Source of the DNA: Eutrophocola sp964601805
Lineage (GTDB): Bacteria > Pseudomonadota > Gammaproteobacteria > Pseudomonadales > Pseudohongiellaceae
Direction: 5' to 3'
DNA: 36,853 bases
Assembly: GCA_964601805.1 (NCBI GenBank)
Contig: CAZROW010000027.1
Coordinates: 1-36,853, forward strand
In this document: in pieces, positions 14,512 through 22,011 of the stretch
Position numbering within the stretch: the first letter of the stretch is position 1
How the letters are laid out: every line of letters begins with the position of its first letter
Position numbers and translations under genes: made by a program
The notes under the pieces: generated by a model
What the model was told of the DNA's origin: nothing
Database searches by the model: none
What the model saw: only the letters and a program-made list of their open reading frames with translations

Positions 14512-15558
14512 ATGAGATTCGGATTGATATTGCCTGGTGTATTGCTGCTGGTACTCACAGCATGCCAAAGCACGCCTGCCTTTGTTCACAGCTCTTATAC
14601 CAGTGTCCCGGATTGGCCCAGTGTGCCGTCACAGTGGCGGATGGGGGATGTCACCGGCGTGTCCGTGGACAGCAATGACCGAATCTGGGTATTGCAACGT
14701 CCCGGCACCCTGCCACCGGGTCTGGCATCCATGGCAGCACCGCCGGTGATGGTGTTTGATACCGAGGGTAATTTCATCAAGGCCTGGGGTGGTCCTGGAA
14801 GTGGTTATCAATGGCCGACCAATGAGCATGGTGTGCATGTGGATGATGATGGCTTTGTCTGGGTCACCGGCAATGCCTGCCCCGACCTGAGTCCGGCCTT
14901 TGCCGGACGTCCCAGTGATGACCAGGTACTCAAATTCACCGGGGAGGGGGAGTTTGTCCTGCAAATCGGCCGGGCAGGTCAGAATACCGGCACCACCGAT
15001 ACCGTCAATTTGCACCGGGCGGCCGATGCTGATGTCAATGTCACCAGTAACGAAGTGTATGTTGCCGACGGTTATGGCAACCGGCGTGTCATTGTGTTTG
15101 ATGCCACGACCGGGGCCTTCAAACGCCAGTGGGGCTATAACGGCGGGGAACCTGGAGACAGGAACCCCTGTATATCGACTTTCGATACCGAATTTCGTGA
15201 CGACCAGTTCAGCATTGTGCACAGTCTGCGTGTTGCCGATGATGGTGCCGTTTACGTAGCGGACCGGGAAAACAGTCGACTCCAGGCGTTTACCCCGGAA
15301 GGCGAATTAACGGGCGAATTTACTGGCAATGGCGGCATGATTGCCGGCTTGACCCTGGCCGGACAAAACCAGCGCATCCTGGTGGCCAGCGAAGAGGAAC
15401 GCGGCATCCTGTTTCTTGACCGCGCAACCCTGGCCTTGCTGAATGAATTCAGCACCCTCGACCTGGAAGGTCCCAACCACCTGATAGCCGTCGACAGCCA
15501 GGGCAATATCTATCGCGCCAGCCTGTTCGGCGGCATCGTCAAACTGAAAGCAGAGTAA
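14512..15558 (+). CDS. Beta-propeller lipoprotein (NHL/peptidyl-amidoglycolate-lyase-like)
   Basis: A 348-residue protein with a lipoprotein signal peptide ending in the lipobox LTAC (C18). The mature part carries NHL-type repeats: GDVTGVSVDSNDRIWVLQRPG, PPVMVFDTEGNFIKAWG, NEHGVHVDDDGFVWVTGN, NEVYVADGYGNRRVIVFD, GAVYVADRENSRLQAF and SQGNIYRASLFGG near the end. The strand-turn spacing fits a six-bladed propeller. The order resembles the lyase domain of peptidylglycine amidating enzymes (PAL), which uses a zinc and a calcium ion. Bacterial homologues have mostly no tested activity. It should be anchored to a membrane and face the periplasm or outside. It stands alone on the plus strand and converges on the methyltransferase gene with an 18-base gap. 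Confidence 0.82.
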   Translation: MRFGLILPGVLLLVLTACQSTPAFVHSSYTSVPDWPSVPSQWRMGDVTGVSVDSNDRIWVLQRPGTLPPGLASMAAPPVMVFDTEGNFIKAWGGPGSGYQWPTNEHGVHVDDDGFVWVTGNACPDLSPAFAGRPSDDQVLKFTGEGEFVLQIGRAGQNTGTTDTVNLHRAADADVNVTSNEVYVADGYGNRRVIVFDATTGAFKRQWGYNGGEPGDRNPCISTFDTEFRDDQFSIVHSLRVADDGAVYVADRENSRLQAFTPEGELTGEFTGNGGMIAGLTLAGQNQRILVASEEERGILFLDRATLALLNEFSTLDLEGPNHLIAVDSQGNIYRASLFGGIVKLKAE

Positions 15559-15576
15559 CTGGAAAAGGGGCGGGAA

Positions 15577-16392
15577 CTATGCCCCTGGCAGGACCAGCAG
15601 GTCAGTGTGCCCGACTACACAGCTTCCTGATTCCAGGTTCGAATGACGGAACAACACCCATTCCTGCAATTCCTGGCTATCGACCAGGGCATGGTCTGCC
15701 AGTGCCCTGCCGATACCGGCGATAAATTCACCCGTTAATTCAATATCCGCCTCGCCCAGTACCCAGTCCGAGTCGGCAGCCCATACGCGAAAGCCGGCCT
15801 GTTCAAACTGTTGCTGCATCGCATTTGCAGCATCCGGTCCCAGAGCAGGGCCAAAGCCCTTGTCCCGGCGTTGATCATGGTTCAGTGCCGCCAGCACCTG
15901 CTTGTCCAGGGGATGGGGCGGCTCCCAGCGTGTGGCACCGTTATAGGTCAGTGCCGCGTAGAGCCCGATTGGTTGACCTTCATTCTGTGCTACCAGCAGA
16001 TTAACCAGATCAGCGATGAAGGCTGAAGAGACCAGGTCGAACAAGGCCGAGGCAGTGACCAGGCGGGCACCCTGCAATGGCAGTTCATCCAGTTTTGTCA
16101 GATCCAGTTCGAGCGTTTCCAGGGTGTGTGACTCTCCGTATCGGCGTCGGGCCTCGGCCAGCAGCGATGCGTCATGGTCGACCAGGCGCCAGGTAAGCGA
16201 CCGGTTCGCTGCGATCTCGGTTTCGGTAAAGGCGCGCAAGGTCGAGCCGGTACCGGCACCAAGGTCTATGACAACCGGATCTTTATCACTGTCTGCCAGC
16301 CATTGACAGGCCCGGGACAATAGATCGCCATCACGGGCAAGCAGGTCTGCGGTTTCTCGCAGGTTCAACCAGTTGACGGCAAATCCACTCAT
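15577..16392 (-). CDS. Class I SAM-dependent methyltransferase
   Basis: A 271-residue cytoplasmic protein. Motif I is VVIDLGAGTGS (residues 40-50), followed by an acidic residue at the end of strand 2 (VDHD), a LELDLTKL segment and a motif IV-like LVTASALFDLVS. The C-terminal part has a HPLDKQVLAALNHDQRRDKGFG segment and no extra domain. Its ATG overlaps the stop of the glycosyltransferase gene by 4 bases (16389-16392, ATGA), so the two are translationally coupled. It should methylate a small molecule made or glycosylated by the neighbouring enzymes; the target atom cannot be told from sequence. This is the distal gene of the left arm of the GTP-derived product cluster. Confidence 0.83.
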   Translation of the reverse strand: MSGFAVNWLNLRETADLLARDGDLLSRACQWLADSDKDPVVIDLGAGTGSTLRAFTETEIAANRSLTWRLVDHDASLLAEARRRYGESHTLETLELDLTKLDELPLQGARLVTASALFDLVSSAFIADLVNLLVAQNEGQPIGLYAALTYNGATRWEPPHPLDKQVLAALNHDQRRDKGFGPALGPDAANAMQQQFEQAGFRVWAADSDWVLGEADIELTGEFIAGIGRALADHALVDSQELQEWVLFRHSNLESGSCVVGHTDLLVLPGA

Positions 16393-17441
16393 GGGCTTGC
16401 TACCTCTTTCAAAGTTTGTGCGACTCGCGAGGCGGTGTCGTTCCAGTCAGGCAAGGTCTTCGCGGCCTGTTGGGCACCGGCCTGTAAATTGCGCCGTAAG
16501 GTGTCATCAGTGAGCATATTACGCAAGGCGGCCGCCAGGGCCAGGCTGTCGTCGGGAGGCACCAGCAGTCCGGCACTGTCGGGCACCACCTGGGGCACGG
16601 CTCCGGCACGGGCGGCAACTATTGGCAGACCTGCCGCCAGCGCTTCGGCAAACACCATGCCGTAGCCCTCATACCGTGAAGGCAATACAAACATATCGGC
16701 TTGCTGGTATTCCATAGCGGTCTCATTGATGGCGCCGGCAAAGGTGATGCGTTCGCTCAGTCCCAGCGTCTTCACACGCGATTCAAGCCAGCGCGCCCAG
16801 TCCGGATCAAAATCAGCGCCACCGACGAAACGGGCCTGCCAGGGCAGGTCAGCTACTTCGGCAAGGGCATCGACAAGGACATCATGGGCCTTGCGCCGCG
16901 TCAGTGAGGCAATGCATAACAGACGTGGCGGATCGCCGTCGCAGGCCGCAAAGGGTGCCGGGTCGGTGCCCGGCAATGCGACAGTAATGGCATCTGCCGG
17001 TACCGCAAATTGCTCGATGAGAATGTCATGGGTATGGGCACTGGTGACGATCGTGGCCCGGGCGCAGGCAAGGGCCCGTTGTTCCGATGCCTGCAAGCGT
17101 GCCCTTGTCTTTGCATCAAGACCGCTTTCCAGTGACAACGGATGGTGGCACAGGGCGATCAGTTGCAGGCGTTCGTGTTCCATGGCCGCTACCTGGTCCA
17201 TCACCCCAAAGGCGAGCCCGTCGATGACGACCAGGGCGCGGTCCGGCAGGGCGGCAAGGGTTTGTTGCACGGTATGGAGGGTGGCGCCATCCAGTGCCGG
17301 CAGGCAGTGAGGCAATGGCACTTCAATCACCTCAACACCCAGTGCGCGCAAACCGACGATCAGGCGACGGTCATAGTGATAACCGCCGCTGGGCGTTTGC
17401 AGGTCACCCGGAAAGGCAAAATGGATGGAGTAATCGGGCAT
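16389..17441 (-). CDS. GT4-type glycosyltransferase
   Basis: A 350-residue GT-B fold enzyme. The ATG at 17439-17441 is chosen because residues from there (MPDYSIHFAFPGDLQTPSGGYHYDRRL) give the normal N-terminus with the G-G donor loop; a reading from 17540 would add 33 unlikely residues. No clear ribosome binding site precedes it. The C-terminal domain has LLCIASLTRRKAHDVL and the E-x7-E motif in PSRYEGYGMVFAEALAAG, typical of retaining GT4 enzymes. Pteridine glycosyltransferases of cyanobacteria are also of the GT4 type, so in this setting a pterin- or pyrimidine-linked sugar is plausible; this is inference. The gene diverges from the CDP-alcohol phosphatidyltransferase gene over a 114-base gap. 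Confidence 0.85.
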   Translation of the reverse strand: MPDYSIHFAFPGDLQTPSGGYHYDRRLIVGLRALGVEVIEVPLPHCLPALDGATLHTVQQTLAALPDRALVVIDGLAFGVMDQVAAMEHERLQLIALCHHPLSLESGLDAKTRARLQASEQRALACARATIVTSAHTHDILIEQFAVPADAITVALPGTDPAPFAACDGDPPRLLCIASLTRRKAHDVLVDALAEVADLPWQARFVGGADFDPDWARWLESRVKTLGLSERITFAGAINETAMEYQQADMFVLPSRYEGYGMVFAEALAAGLPIVAARAGAVPQVVPDSAGLLVPPDDSLALAAALRNMLTDDTLRRNLQAGAQQAAKTLPDWNDTASRVAQTLKEVASP

Positions 17442-17515
17442 CACGCCATTATGGCATTCCCGGTGGCGCCGTGCAGTGTCAAATAACAACAGGAAAACGT
17501 AATTCGAATCACATG

Positions 17516-17545
17516 TACGATTGCCAAGTCTCCGCCGCAATCGTA
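17516..17545. promoter_or_regulatory. Inverted repeat in the divergent promoter gap (possible operator)
   Basis: TACGATTG (17516-17523) is repeated in reverse complement as CAATCGTA (17538-17545), spaced by 14 bases. It lies between the divergent genes at 17441 and 17556, ending 10 bases before the ATG at 17556, where a ribosome binding site would be expected but none is seen. It could be an operator for a dimeric regulator or an RNA hairpin in the leader. The hexamer TACGAT also occurs in the two other intergenic gaps of the cluster. Confidence 0.5.
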
Positions 17546-17555
17546 TTGTTCACTG

Positions 17556-18734
17556 ATGCCCGACAGTTTGCACAACCCCGACATGGATTCCTTGCCCGTT
17601 TCACTGCGCCGCGAATGGCTATGGCTTTCCATTGGCGGTGCGATAGCGCTGTTACCCGGTTGCCTGTTGTTGGCCCTGGCCTGGCAGCCAAGCGCAGCCT
17701 TGCAATGGCTGCTGCAAGCCGAAATCGTATGGGCCTTGCTCAGTTATCTCACCTGGCAGCGATTGCCGCTGAATCGCCGTGAACTGTCGGCGCCATTGTA
17801 TGCACAGCTTGGCCCTGCCAACCGGGTAACATTACTGCGCGCCTGGCTGATTGCCACGGTGGCCGGTTTTGTTTTCCAGCCCTGGCCCGGGGGCGCGGTG
17901 ATGGCCTGGGTACCGGGTATGCTGTATTTTGCTGCTGCCATGCTGGACCGGGTGGATGGCCTGGTGGCACGGCGCAGTGGGCAGCACAGTATCCTGGGTG
18001 AGGCGCTGGATACCATTGCGGATGCATTGGGCCTGGCGGTGGCTTCACTGCTGGCGGTGGGCTACGGGCAAACCCACTGGTCCTTCCTGCTGTTTGGCGC
18101 CGCCTATTACCTGTTTCATATCGGTATACGCTGGCGCAAATCCCGGAACCTCCCAATATATCCCCTGCCGCCGGCCATTCACCGCCGGGTTTGGGCAGGA
18201 TTCCAGATGGGTTACCTGGTGGTGGCGTTGTGGCCGCTGTTCCACCCGCCGCTGACCTGGCTGGGCGGGGTGGCCTTCATGCTACCGGCCCTGATTGGAT
18301 TCCTGGTTGACTGGCTCATTGTCAGTGGCCGGATCAATCGCCAGGCCGATGCAGTGAACCGGCGCTTTGCATGGTTGACCGGTTTCAGCCTTTCCGTCCT
18401 GCAGCCGGGCCTGCGCCTGGTGGTCGTCATGACACTGATTCTGTCCCTGTGGCAATCCGGTCTGCCGGCCCTGCCTGCCAGTACCGCCTGGATGAATATG
18501 ATCCTGCTCGCCGGTTTTGCCCTGACTTCCCTGATGCTGTTGCTGGGTGTGGCAGGGCGCTATTTCAGTTTGCTGCTGATCGGACTGTTGGCCTGGTATT
18601 ACATGACCAACCCGCTGCAGCCGGTGGACTACGTGTTGTTCTGCGCCGTGGTGTGGCTTCTGATGCTGGGTACCGGCCGCTTCAGCCTGTGGCAGCAGGA
18701 TGCTGACTGGCTCTACGGTTACGACGGCGCCTGA
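17556..18734 (+). CDS. CDP-alcohol phosphatidyltransferase family membrane protein
   Basis: A 392-residue polytopic inner-membrane protein (383 if the ATG at 17583 is used; neither has a clear ribosome binding site). The full family signature D-x2-D-G-x2-A-R-x8-G-x3-D-x3-D is present as LDRVDGLVARRSGQHSILG plus EALDTIAD, around residues 130-156, so the metal-binding catalytic site is intact. About ten hydrophobic segments are seen, more than the six of a simple family member, so an additional C-terminal membrane part (residues about 230-380) is fused. The enzymes join a CDP-activated alcohol or lipid to a second alcohol, releasing CMP. It overlaps the next gene by one base. The substrate is unknown; a polar head group made by the rest of the cluster is possible. 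Confidence 0.82.
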   Translation: MPDSLHNPDMDSLPVSLRREWLWLSIGGAIALLPGCLLLALAWQPSAALQWLLQAEIVWALLSYLTWQRLPLNRRELSAPLYAQLGPANRVTLLRAWLIATVAGFVFQPWPGGAVMAWVPGMLYFAAAMLDRVDGLVARRSGQHSILGEALDTIADALGLAVASLLAVGYGQTHWSFLLFGAAYYLFHIGIRWRKSRNLPIYPLPPAIHRRVWAGFQMGYLVVALWPLFHPPLTWLGGVAFMLPALIGFLVDWLIVSGRINRQADAVNRRFAWLTGFSLSVLQPGLRLVVVMTLILSLWQSGLPALPASTAWMNMILLAGFALTSLMLLLGVAGRYFSLLLIGLLAWYYMTNPLQPVDYVLFCAVVWLLMLGTGRFSLWQQDADWLYGYDGA

Positions 18735-19783
18735 TGATGTCGGCACGCTTTCCCGTCTCGCTGCGCACCCTGACCTGGCTCCTGGCCTTCAGCCTGGTCG
18801 GATGGACGCTCAGTCGCCTGCCGCTGGGTGACATGCTTCAGGTTGTTGGCACACTGCGCGTATCCCAATGGTGTCTCTGGTTTGTCCTCAATGCCCTCAT
18901 TCTTGGACTGCTGACAGCACGCTGGCGCATGCTGACGGCGGCCATGGCGTTGTCCTGCACACTCTGGCAACTATTTCGTGTTCGGCAGGCAGGGCAATTC
19001 ATCAGTTTTGTGACACCCGGCCCCCAGTTCGGGGGGGAGCCGCTGCAGGTGTACTGGCTGTGGCGACGATTTGGTCTGCCTGGTCATGCGGCTTTCCTGG
19101 CTGTTGGCCTGGATCGTTTTTTCGAACTGTGGGTCAACTTTGCCATCCTGTTGCTGGCCGTGTTAATGCTGGTCACCTCCCTGTCTGTCAGCTCGGCCAT
19201 CGAGTCCACGTCAGTGGCCGCGGTGAACTGGATAACCATTGCCGTACTGCTTGCCGGCCTGCTGCTCTTGATGATGGGTCTGGGCTGGCTGCTATGGCGA
19301 CAGCCGCAACGATTGCGCCACTGGATAGACAGGCTGGCCCGGCGTTGGCAGGACAATCCCCGCTTGCGTGATCTGGATGCACACTGGTCGCGCCTGCATG
19401 GCTTGTTGCAAGAGGTCGTTGCCAAACAGCGTCCCGCATTGGGAACGGCGCTGGTGTTGTCCTTGCTGGCCTGGGCCGGCATGATCTTTGAGCTGTGGCT
19501 GTTACTGGAATTTGTTGGGGTGGAGATCGACCTGGCTGGTTTTGTCCTGCTCTTTACGGTACTGCGCCTAGCCTTTTTACTGCCACTGCCCGGTGGCATC
19601 GGCAGCATGGAGGCGGCCCTGTTCTGGGGATTCCAGGCGCTTACGCTGCCCCTGCCGGCTGCCGCCGGCCTGATACTGTTGATGCGACTGCGTGATGTGA
19701 CGGTATTGCTGATCGGGGCCGGCGCGTTGCCTGGTTTGAATGTGATACCTGGCACCAGGTCAGATAAAGATGTTGATCAATAG
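18734..19783 (+). CDS. Lysylphosphatidylglycerol-synthase-type transmembrane protein (UPF0104 family)
   Basis: A 349-residue protein of about eight membrane segments, starting in TGATG overlap with the upstream gene. The family's late motif is present as LPLPGGIGSMEAALFWGF (about residues 281-298), as is a Q-F-G-G-E-P-L motif (QFGGEPLQVYWL, about 98-109). There is no C-terminal catalytic domain, so it corresponds to the membrane (flippase) half of MprF. Such stand-alone proteins often accompany polar-lipid or glycolipid genes and may move a lipid-linked product across the inner membrane. Its 3' end overlaps the end of the convergent pterin-synthase-like gene by 7 bases (19777-19783). Confidence 0.82.
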   Translation: MMSARFPVSLRTLTWLLAFSLVGWTLSRLPLGDMLQVVGTLRVSQWCLWFVLNALILGLLTARWRMLTAAMALSCTLWQLFRVRQAGQFISFVTPGPQFGGEPLQVYWLWRRFGLPGHAAFLAVGLDRFFELWVNFAILLLAVLMLVTSLSVSSAIESTSVAAVNWITIAVLLAGLLLLMMGLGWLLWRQPQRLRHWIDRLARRWQDNPRLRDLDAHWSRLHGLLQEVVAKQRPALGTALVLSLLAWAGMIFELWLLLEFVGVEIDLAGFVLLFTVLRLAFLLPLPGGIGSMEAALFWGFQALTLPLPAAAGLILLMRLRDVTVLLIGAGALPGLNVIPGTRSDKDVDQ

Positions 19784-20154
19784 TCCCGGTAAAAAGCCGC
19801 CCAGCAGGTGTCATTTTCCCAGATGCGCACGGTAAACCGGCCGGTACCGGGCGGTTCGATGGCAGCCAGGAGACGGTCGCAGACGATGCGGCTGAAATGT
19901 TCAATGCTGGGATTCAAGCCTTTAAATTCTTCCAGGTCGTTCAGCATGCTATCGCCAAAATAATCCACCTCGGCCTGTAGTGCCTGCTCGATCTTGACGA
20001 TGTCCACCAGGTAGCCGTGCTGGTCCAGCTCGGCAGCCTCCAGGCGAACTTCAATCACGTAATGATGGGAGTGGGGGTCATTTTCCGCGCCCCAGTCACC
20101 ACCGACAAGATAGTGCTGGGCGATCAGGTCCTGTCTGACTGACACTGTATACAT
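19777..20154 (-). CDS. 6-pyruvoyl-tetrahydropterin synthase/QueD homologue lacking the usual catalytic Cys
   Basis: A 125-residue protein of PTPS/QueD size, with an AGAGGAAAG ribosome binding site. The three zinc ligands are present: H14 (AQHYL) and H28 and H30 (PHSHHY). The segment GYLVDIVKIEQAL gives D51, and NPSIEHFS gives H86, the counterpart of the PT-x-E/H motif; E113 in WENDTCW fits the pterin-anchoring Glu. Four residues before the first His of HSH, where E. coli QueD has its catalytic Cys, there is Glu (E24). A Glu in this area is known from PTPS-III enzymes. It likely acts on a dihydroneopterin-like or other GTP-derived substrate. It is the last gene of the minus-strand arm, 95 bases after the dehydrogenase gene, with an 8-bp tandem array in between. 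Confidence 0.83.
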   Translation of the reverse strand: MYTVSVRQDLIAQHYLVGGDWGAENDPHSHHYVIEVRLEAAELDQHGYLVDIVKIEQALQAEVDYFGDSMLNDLEEFKGLNPSIEHFSRIVCDRLLAAIEPPGTGRFTVRIWENDTCWAAFYRDY

Positions 20155-20184
20155 GCTGCTTTCCTCTTGCTGTTCTTTCTATAC

Positions 20185-20208
20185 GATAAAAGGATAAAAG
20201 GATAAAAG
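20185..20208. repeat. 8-bp tandem repeat, three perfect units
   Basis: GATAAAAG is repeated three times without error, followed by GGCGATAA. It sits in the 94-base gap between the dehydrogenase gene (ends 20249) and the start of the pterin-synthase-like gene (20154), about 30 bases before its ATG in the transcript, where it reads CTTTTATC. A related 8-bp array (AAAGGGAT) lies at 36779-36802. Length variation here could change spacing in the leader. Confidence 0.85.
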
Positions 20209-20248
20209 GGCGATAACCTTTCAGAATCAGGTTAACCGCTTACTCCAA

Positions 20249-21286
20249 CTATTCCGGGTATTCAAAAATGACCTGCATCGACTCTTCGGTTTGCTGGTCC
20301 AGTAGCCGGTAGGCTTCCGCGGCCTCGGCGAATGGAATGCAATGACTGACCAGGCGCGCCGGGTCGGTGCGGGAAATCATGTCCCAGGCCACGGCAAAGC
20401 GTCGGGCCTTGTTCCAGCGTCCGCCCAGCTCGGGTGCAATGCTGCTCACCTGGCTACTGACTATGTTGATGCGGTTGCGGTGAAAGCGCTCGCCCAGGTT
20501 TGTCTCGGCACGTTTGCTGCCGTACCAGCTACCGACAACAACAGTGCCGGAGTAGGCACACAGGTCCACTGCGAGGTTGAGCGCCTCCGGAGAACCGGTC
20601 AGTTCAAACACGACATCGGCGCCACCACCTTGTGGGTCAGCCAATGCCAGGAGTTCGTGCAATGCCGCCATCGCCGACGCATTGTTCGGGTCGAATACTG
20701 ACGGCACACCGGCCTGTTGTGCCAGGGTACGGCGACCGGGCAGGGCTTCCACGGCGGCCAGGCTGTCCAGGGGAAATTGCGCCAGCACACCGGAGAGCAG
20801 CAAGCCGACAATGCCCTGGCCCAGCACGATGGCCCTTTCACCCAGGCGTGGATTGCCGTCCTGGGCCAGGTTCACCGCTGTTTCCATGTTGGCGAGGAAC
20901 AGTGCCTGTTTGGCGTCGATGCCTTTGGGTACCTCGATCACGGCATCCAGTGTGGCCAGGTGATGACTGGCGTGGGGCATAAAGGCGAACACGGTTTTGC
21001 CCACCCAATGACTCGCCACGTCCGCACCCACGGCTTCGATGTCACAGACGCAGGCATAACCGTACTGCAGCGGATATTCAACGGACTGCCCCTCGTAGGC
21101 TGCCAGGCTGTCATCCAGTGTCGTGTCGGCAGGCAACTGGCCCCGGTACACCAGCATTTCTGTGCCAGCGCTGATAGCCGAGTAGCGGGTTTTCAGAAGC
21201 AGCTGGTCAGGTTGCAACCCAGGCAATGCCTCTTCGCGTACTGCCACGTCGAAAGGTTTTACAAACCACAGTTGCTGCGCCTTCAT
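20249..21286 (-). CDS. Medium-chain dehydrogenase/reductase without the catalytic zinc site
   Basis: A 345-residue MDR-family oxidoreductase. The N-terminal GroES-like part shows YSAISAGTEMLVYRG (residues 35-49), where zinc-dependent alcohol dehydrogenases have C and GxE...; the GHE motif position reads YGYACVCDIEAVG (75-87). Both usual zinc-ligand positions are thus replaced. The Rossmann part has VLGQGIVGLLLSGVLAQ (154-170) and VVFELTGSPEALNLAVD. It resembles BchC-type and similar zinc-free MDR enzymes that act on ring compounds. It should oxidise or reduce an intermediate of the cluster using NAD(P). Its ATG overlaps the stop of the RibD-type reductase gene by 4 bases. Confidence 0.82.
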   Translation of the reverse strand: MKAQQLWFVKPFDVAVREEALPGLQPDQLLLKTRYSAISAGTEMLVYRGQLPADTTLDDSLAAYEGQSVEYPLQYGYACVCDIEAVGADVASHWVGKTVFAFMPHASHHLATLDAVIEVPKGIDAKQALFLANMETAVNLAQDGNPRLGERAIVLGQGIVGLLLSGVLAQFPLDSLAAVEALPGRRTLAQQAGVPSVFDPNNASAMAALHELLALADPQGGGADVVFELTGSPEALNLAVDLCAYSGTVVVGSWYGSKRAETNLGERFHRNRINIVSSQVSSIAPELGGRWNKARRFAVAWDMISRTDPARLVSHCIPFAEAAEAYRLLDQQTEESMQVIFEYPE

Positions 21287-22011
21287 GTTGAGGGACCACC
21301 GTATTGCAAATCTCCCCAGACAATCAGGTCCTTGTCGGCCGGTGCCGAATACAGGGGATCAATCATGAACTGTGCTTCGCAGCCGTCTGGTTGCAAGTCA
21401 CCCACCGCCTTGTAACCACCAACAAGACGCGGTGCCACGGTGAGTACCAGCGCATCGGCCAGGTTGGCTTTGAGAAACGCGGTAATGACCTTGCCGCCGC
21501 CTTCCACCATAAGCCGCTTGATACCGCGGCGGCGCAACAGGGCCATGGCTTCCACCAGTGGTACCTCCTGTTCGCTGTCATCGTTGCCCGGCAAGGCCAG
21601 TATCTCGGCCTTGTCGTCGAAAGAGTTGCTCTGTTTCGAAACAGTCAGTATCCAGCATTGATGGTCCGGGTGCGCACAGAGTTTGGCTGTCGGCGGAGTG
21701 CGTAATTGACTGTCCAGTATAATTGGCTGGGGATTGGACCCTTCCCATTCCCGCACCGTCAGTTGCGGATCGTCACTGAGCACGGTGCCGATGCCGACGA
21801 GTATGCCGTCATGCAGACTGCGCAACTGGTGCGTGAGCTGCATGGATTTTTTGCCGCTGAAAGTCAGGCTTTCCCCGCGGTGTGTTGTGATACTGCCATC
21901 CCAGCTCTGGGCATAGGACAGGGTGATAAAGGGCCTCTGCCTGGATGTGAAGGCAGTAGTGCGAGCATCCAGCCACTGTTCGATTTGCTGGTTAAGTGTT
22001 TTGGGGGTCAC
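21283..22011 (-). CDS. Stand-alone RibD-type reductase (pyrimidine reductase domain only)
   Basis: A 242-residue protein equal to the C-terminal reductase domain of RibD, with no deaminase domain. Signatures: LSYAQSWDGSI (31-41), GIGTVLSDDPQLTVR (73-87), the PQPIILDSQLR strand and LMVEGGGKVITAFL (167-180), followed by VLTVAPRLVGG. Family enzymes reduce the ribosyl side chain of a GTP-derived pyrimidine with NADPH. In fungi and archaea (Rib7/ArfC) reduction occurs before deamination, giving a 2,5-diamino-ribitylamino-pyrimidinone. Without a deaminase here, a 2-amino product would be kept, as a pterin would need. The N-terminal 25 residues (MTPKTLNQQIEQWLDART...) are extra. The gene overlaps the GTP cyclohydrolase II gene by 20 bases. 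Confidence 0.87.
   Translation of the reverse strand: MTPKTLNQQIEQWLDARTTAFTSRQRPFITLSYAQSWDGSITTHRGESLTFSGKKSMQLTHQLRSLHDGILVGIGTVLSDDPQLTVREWEGSNPQPIILDSQLRTPPTAKLCAHPDHQCWILTVSKQSNSFDDKAEILALPGNDDSEQEVPLVEAMALLRRRGIKRLMVEGGGKVITAFLKANLADALVLTVAPRLVGGYKAVGDLQPDGCEAQFMIDPLYSAPADKDLIVWGDLQYGGPST

Noticed and set aside
15630..15650. tRNA-like GGTTCGAAT sequence
   Set aside because: It lies inside the methyltransferase gene and no cloverleaf arms could be formed around it.
20185..20208. Short tandem units as a CRISPR fragment
   Set aside because: Units are 8 bp, directly adjoining, with no spacers and no cas genes nearby.
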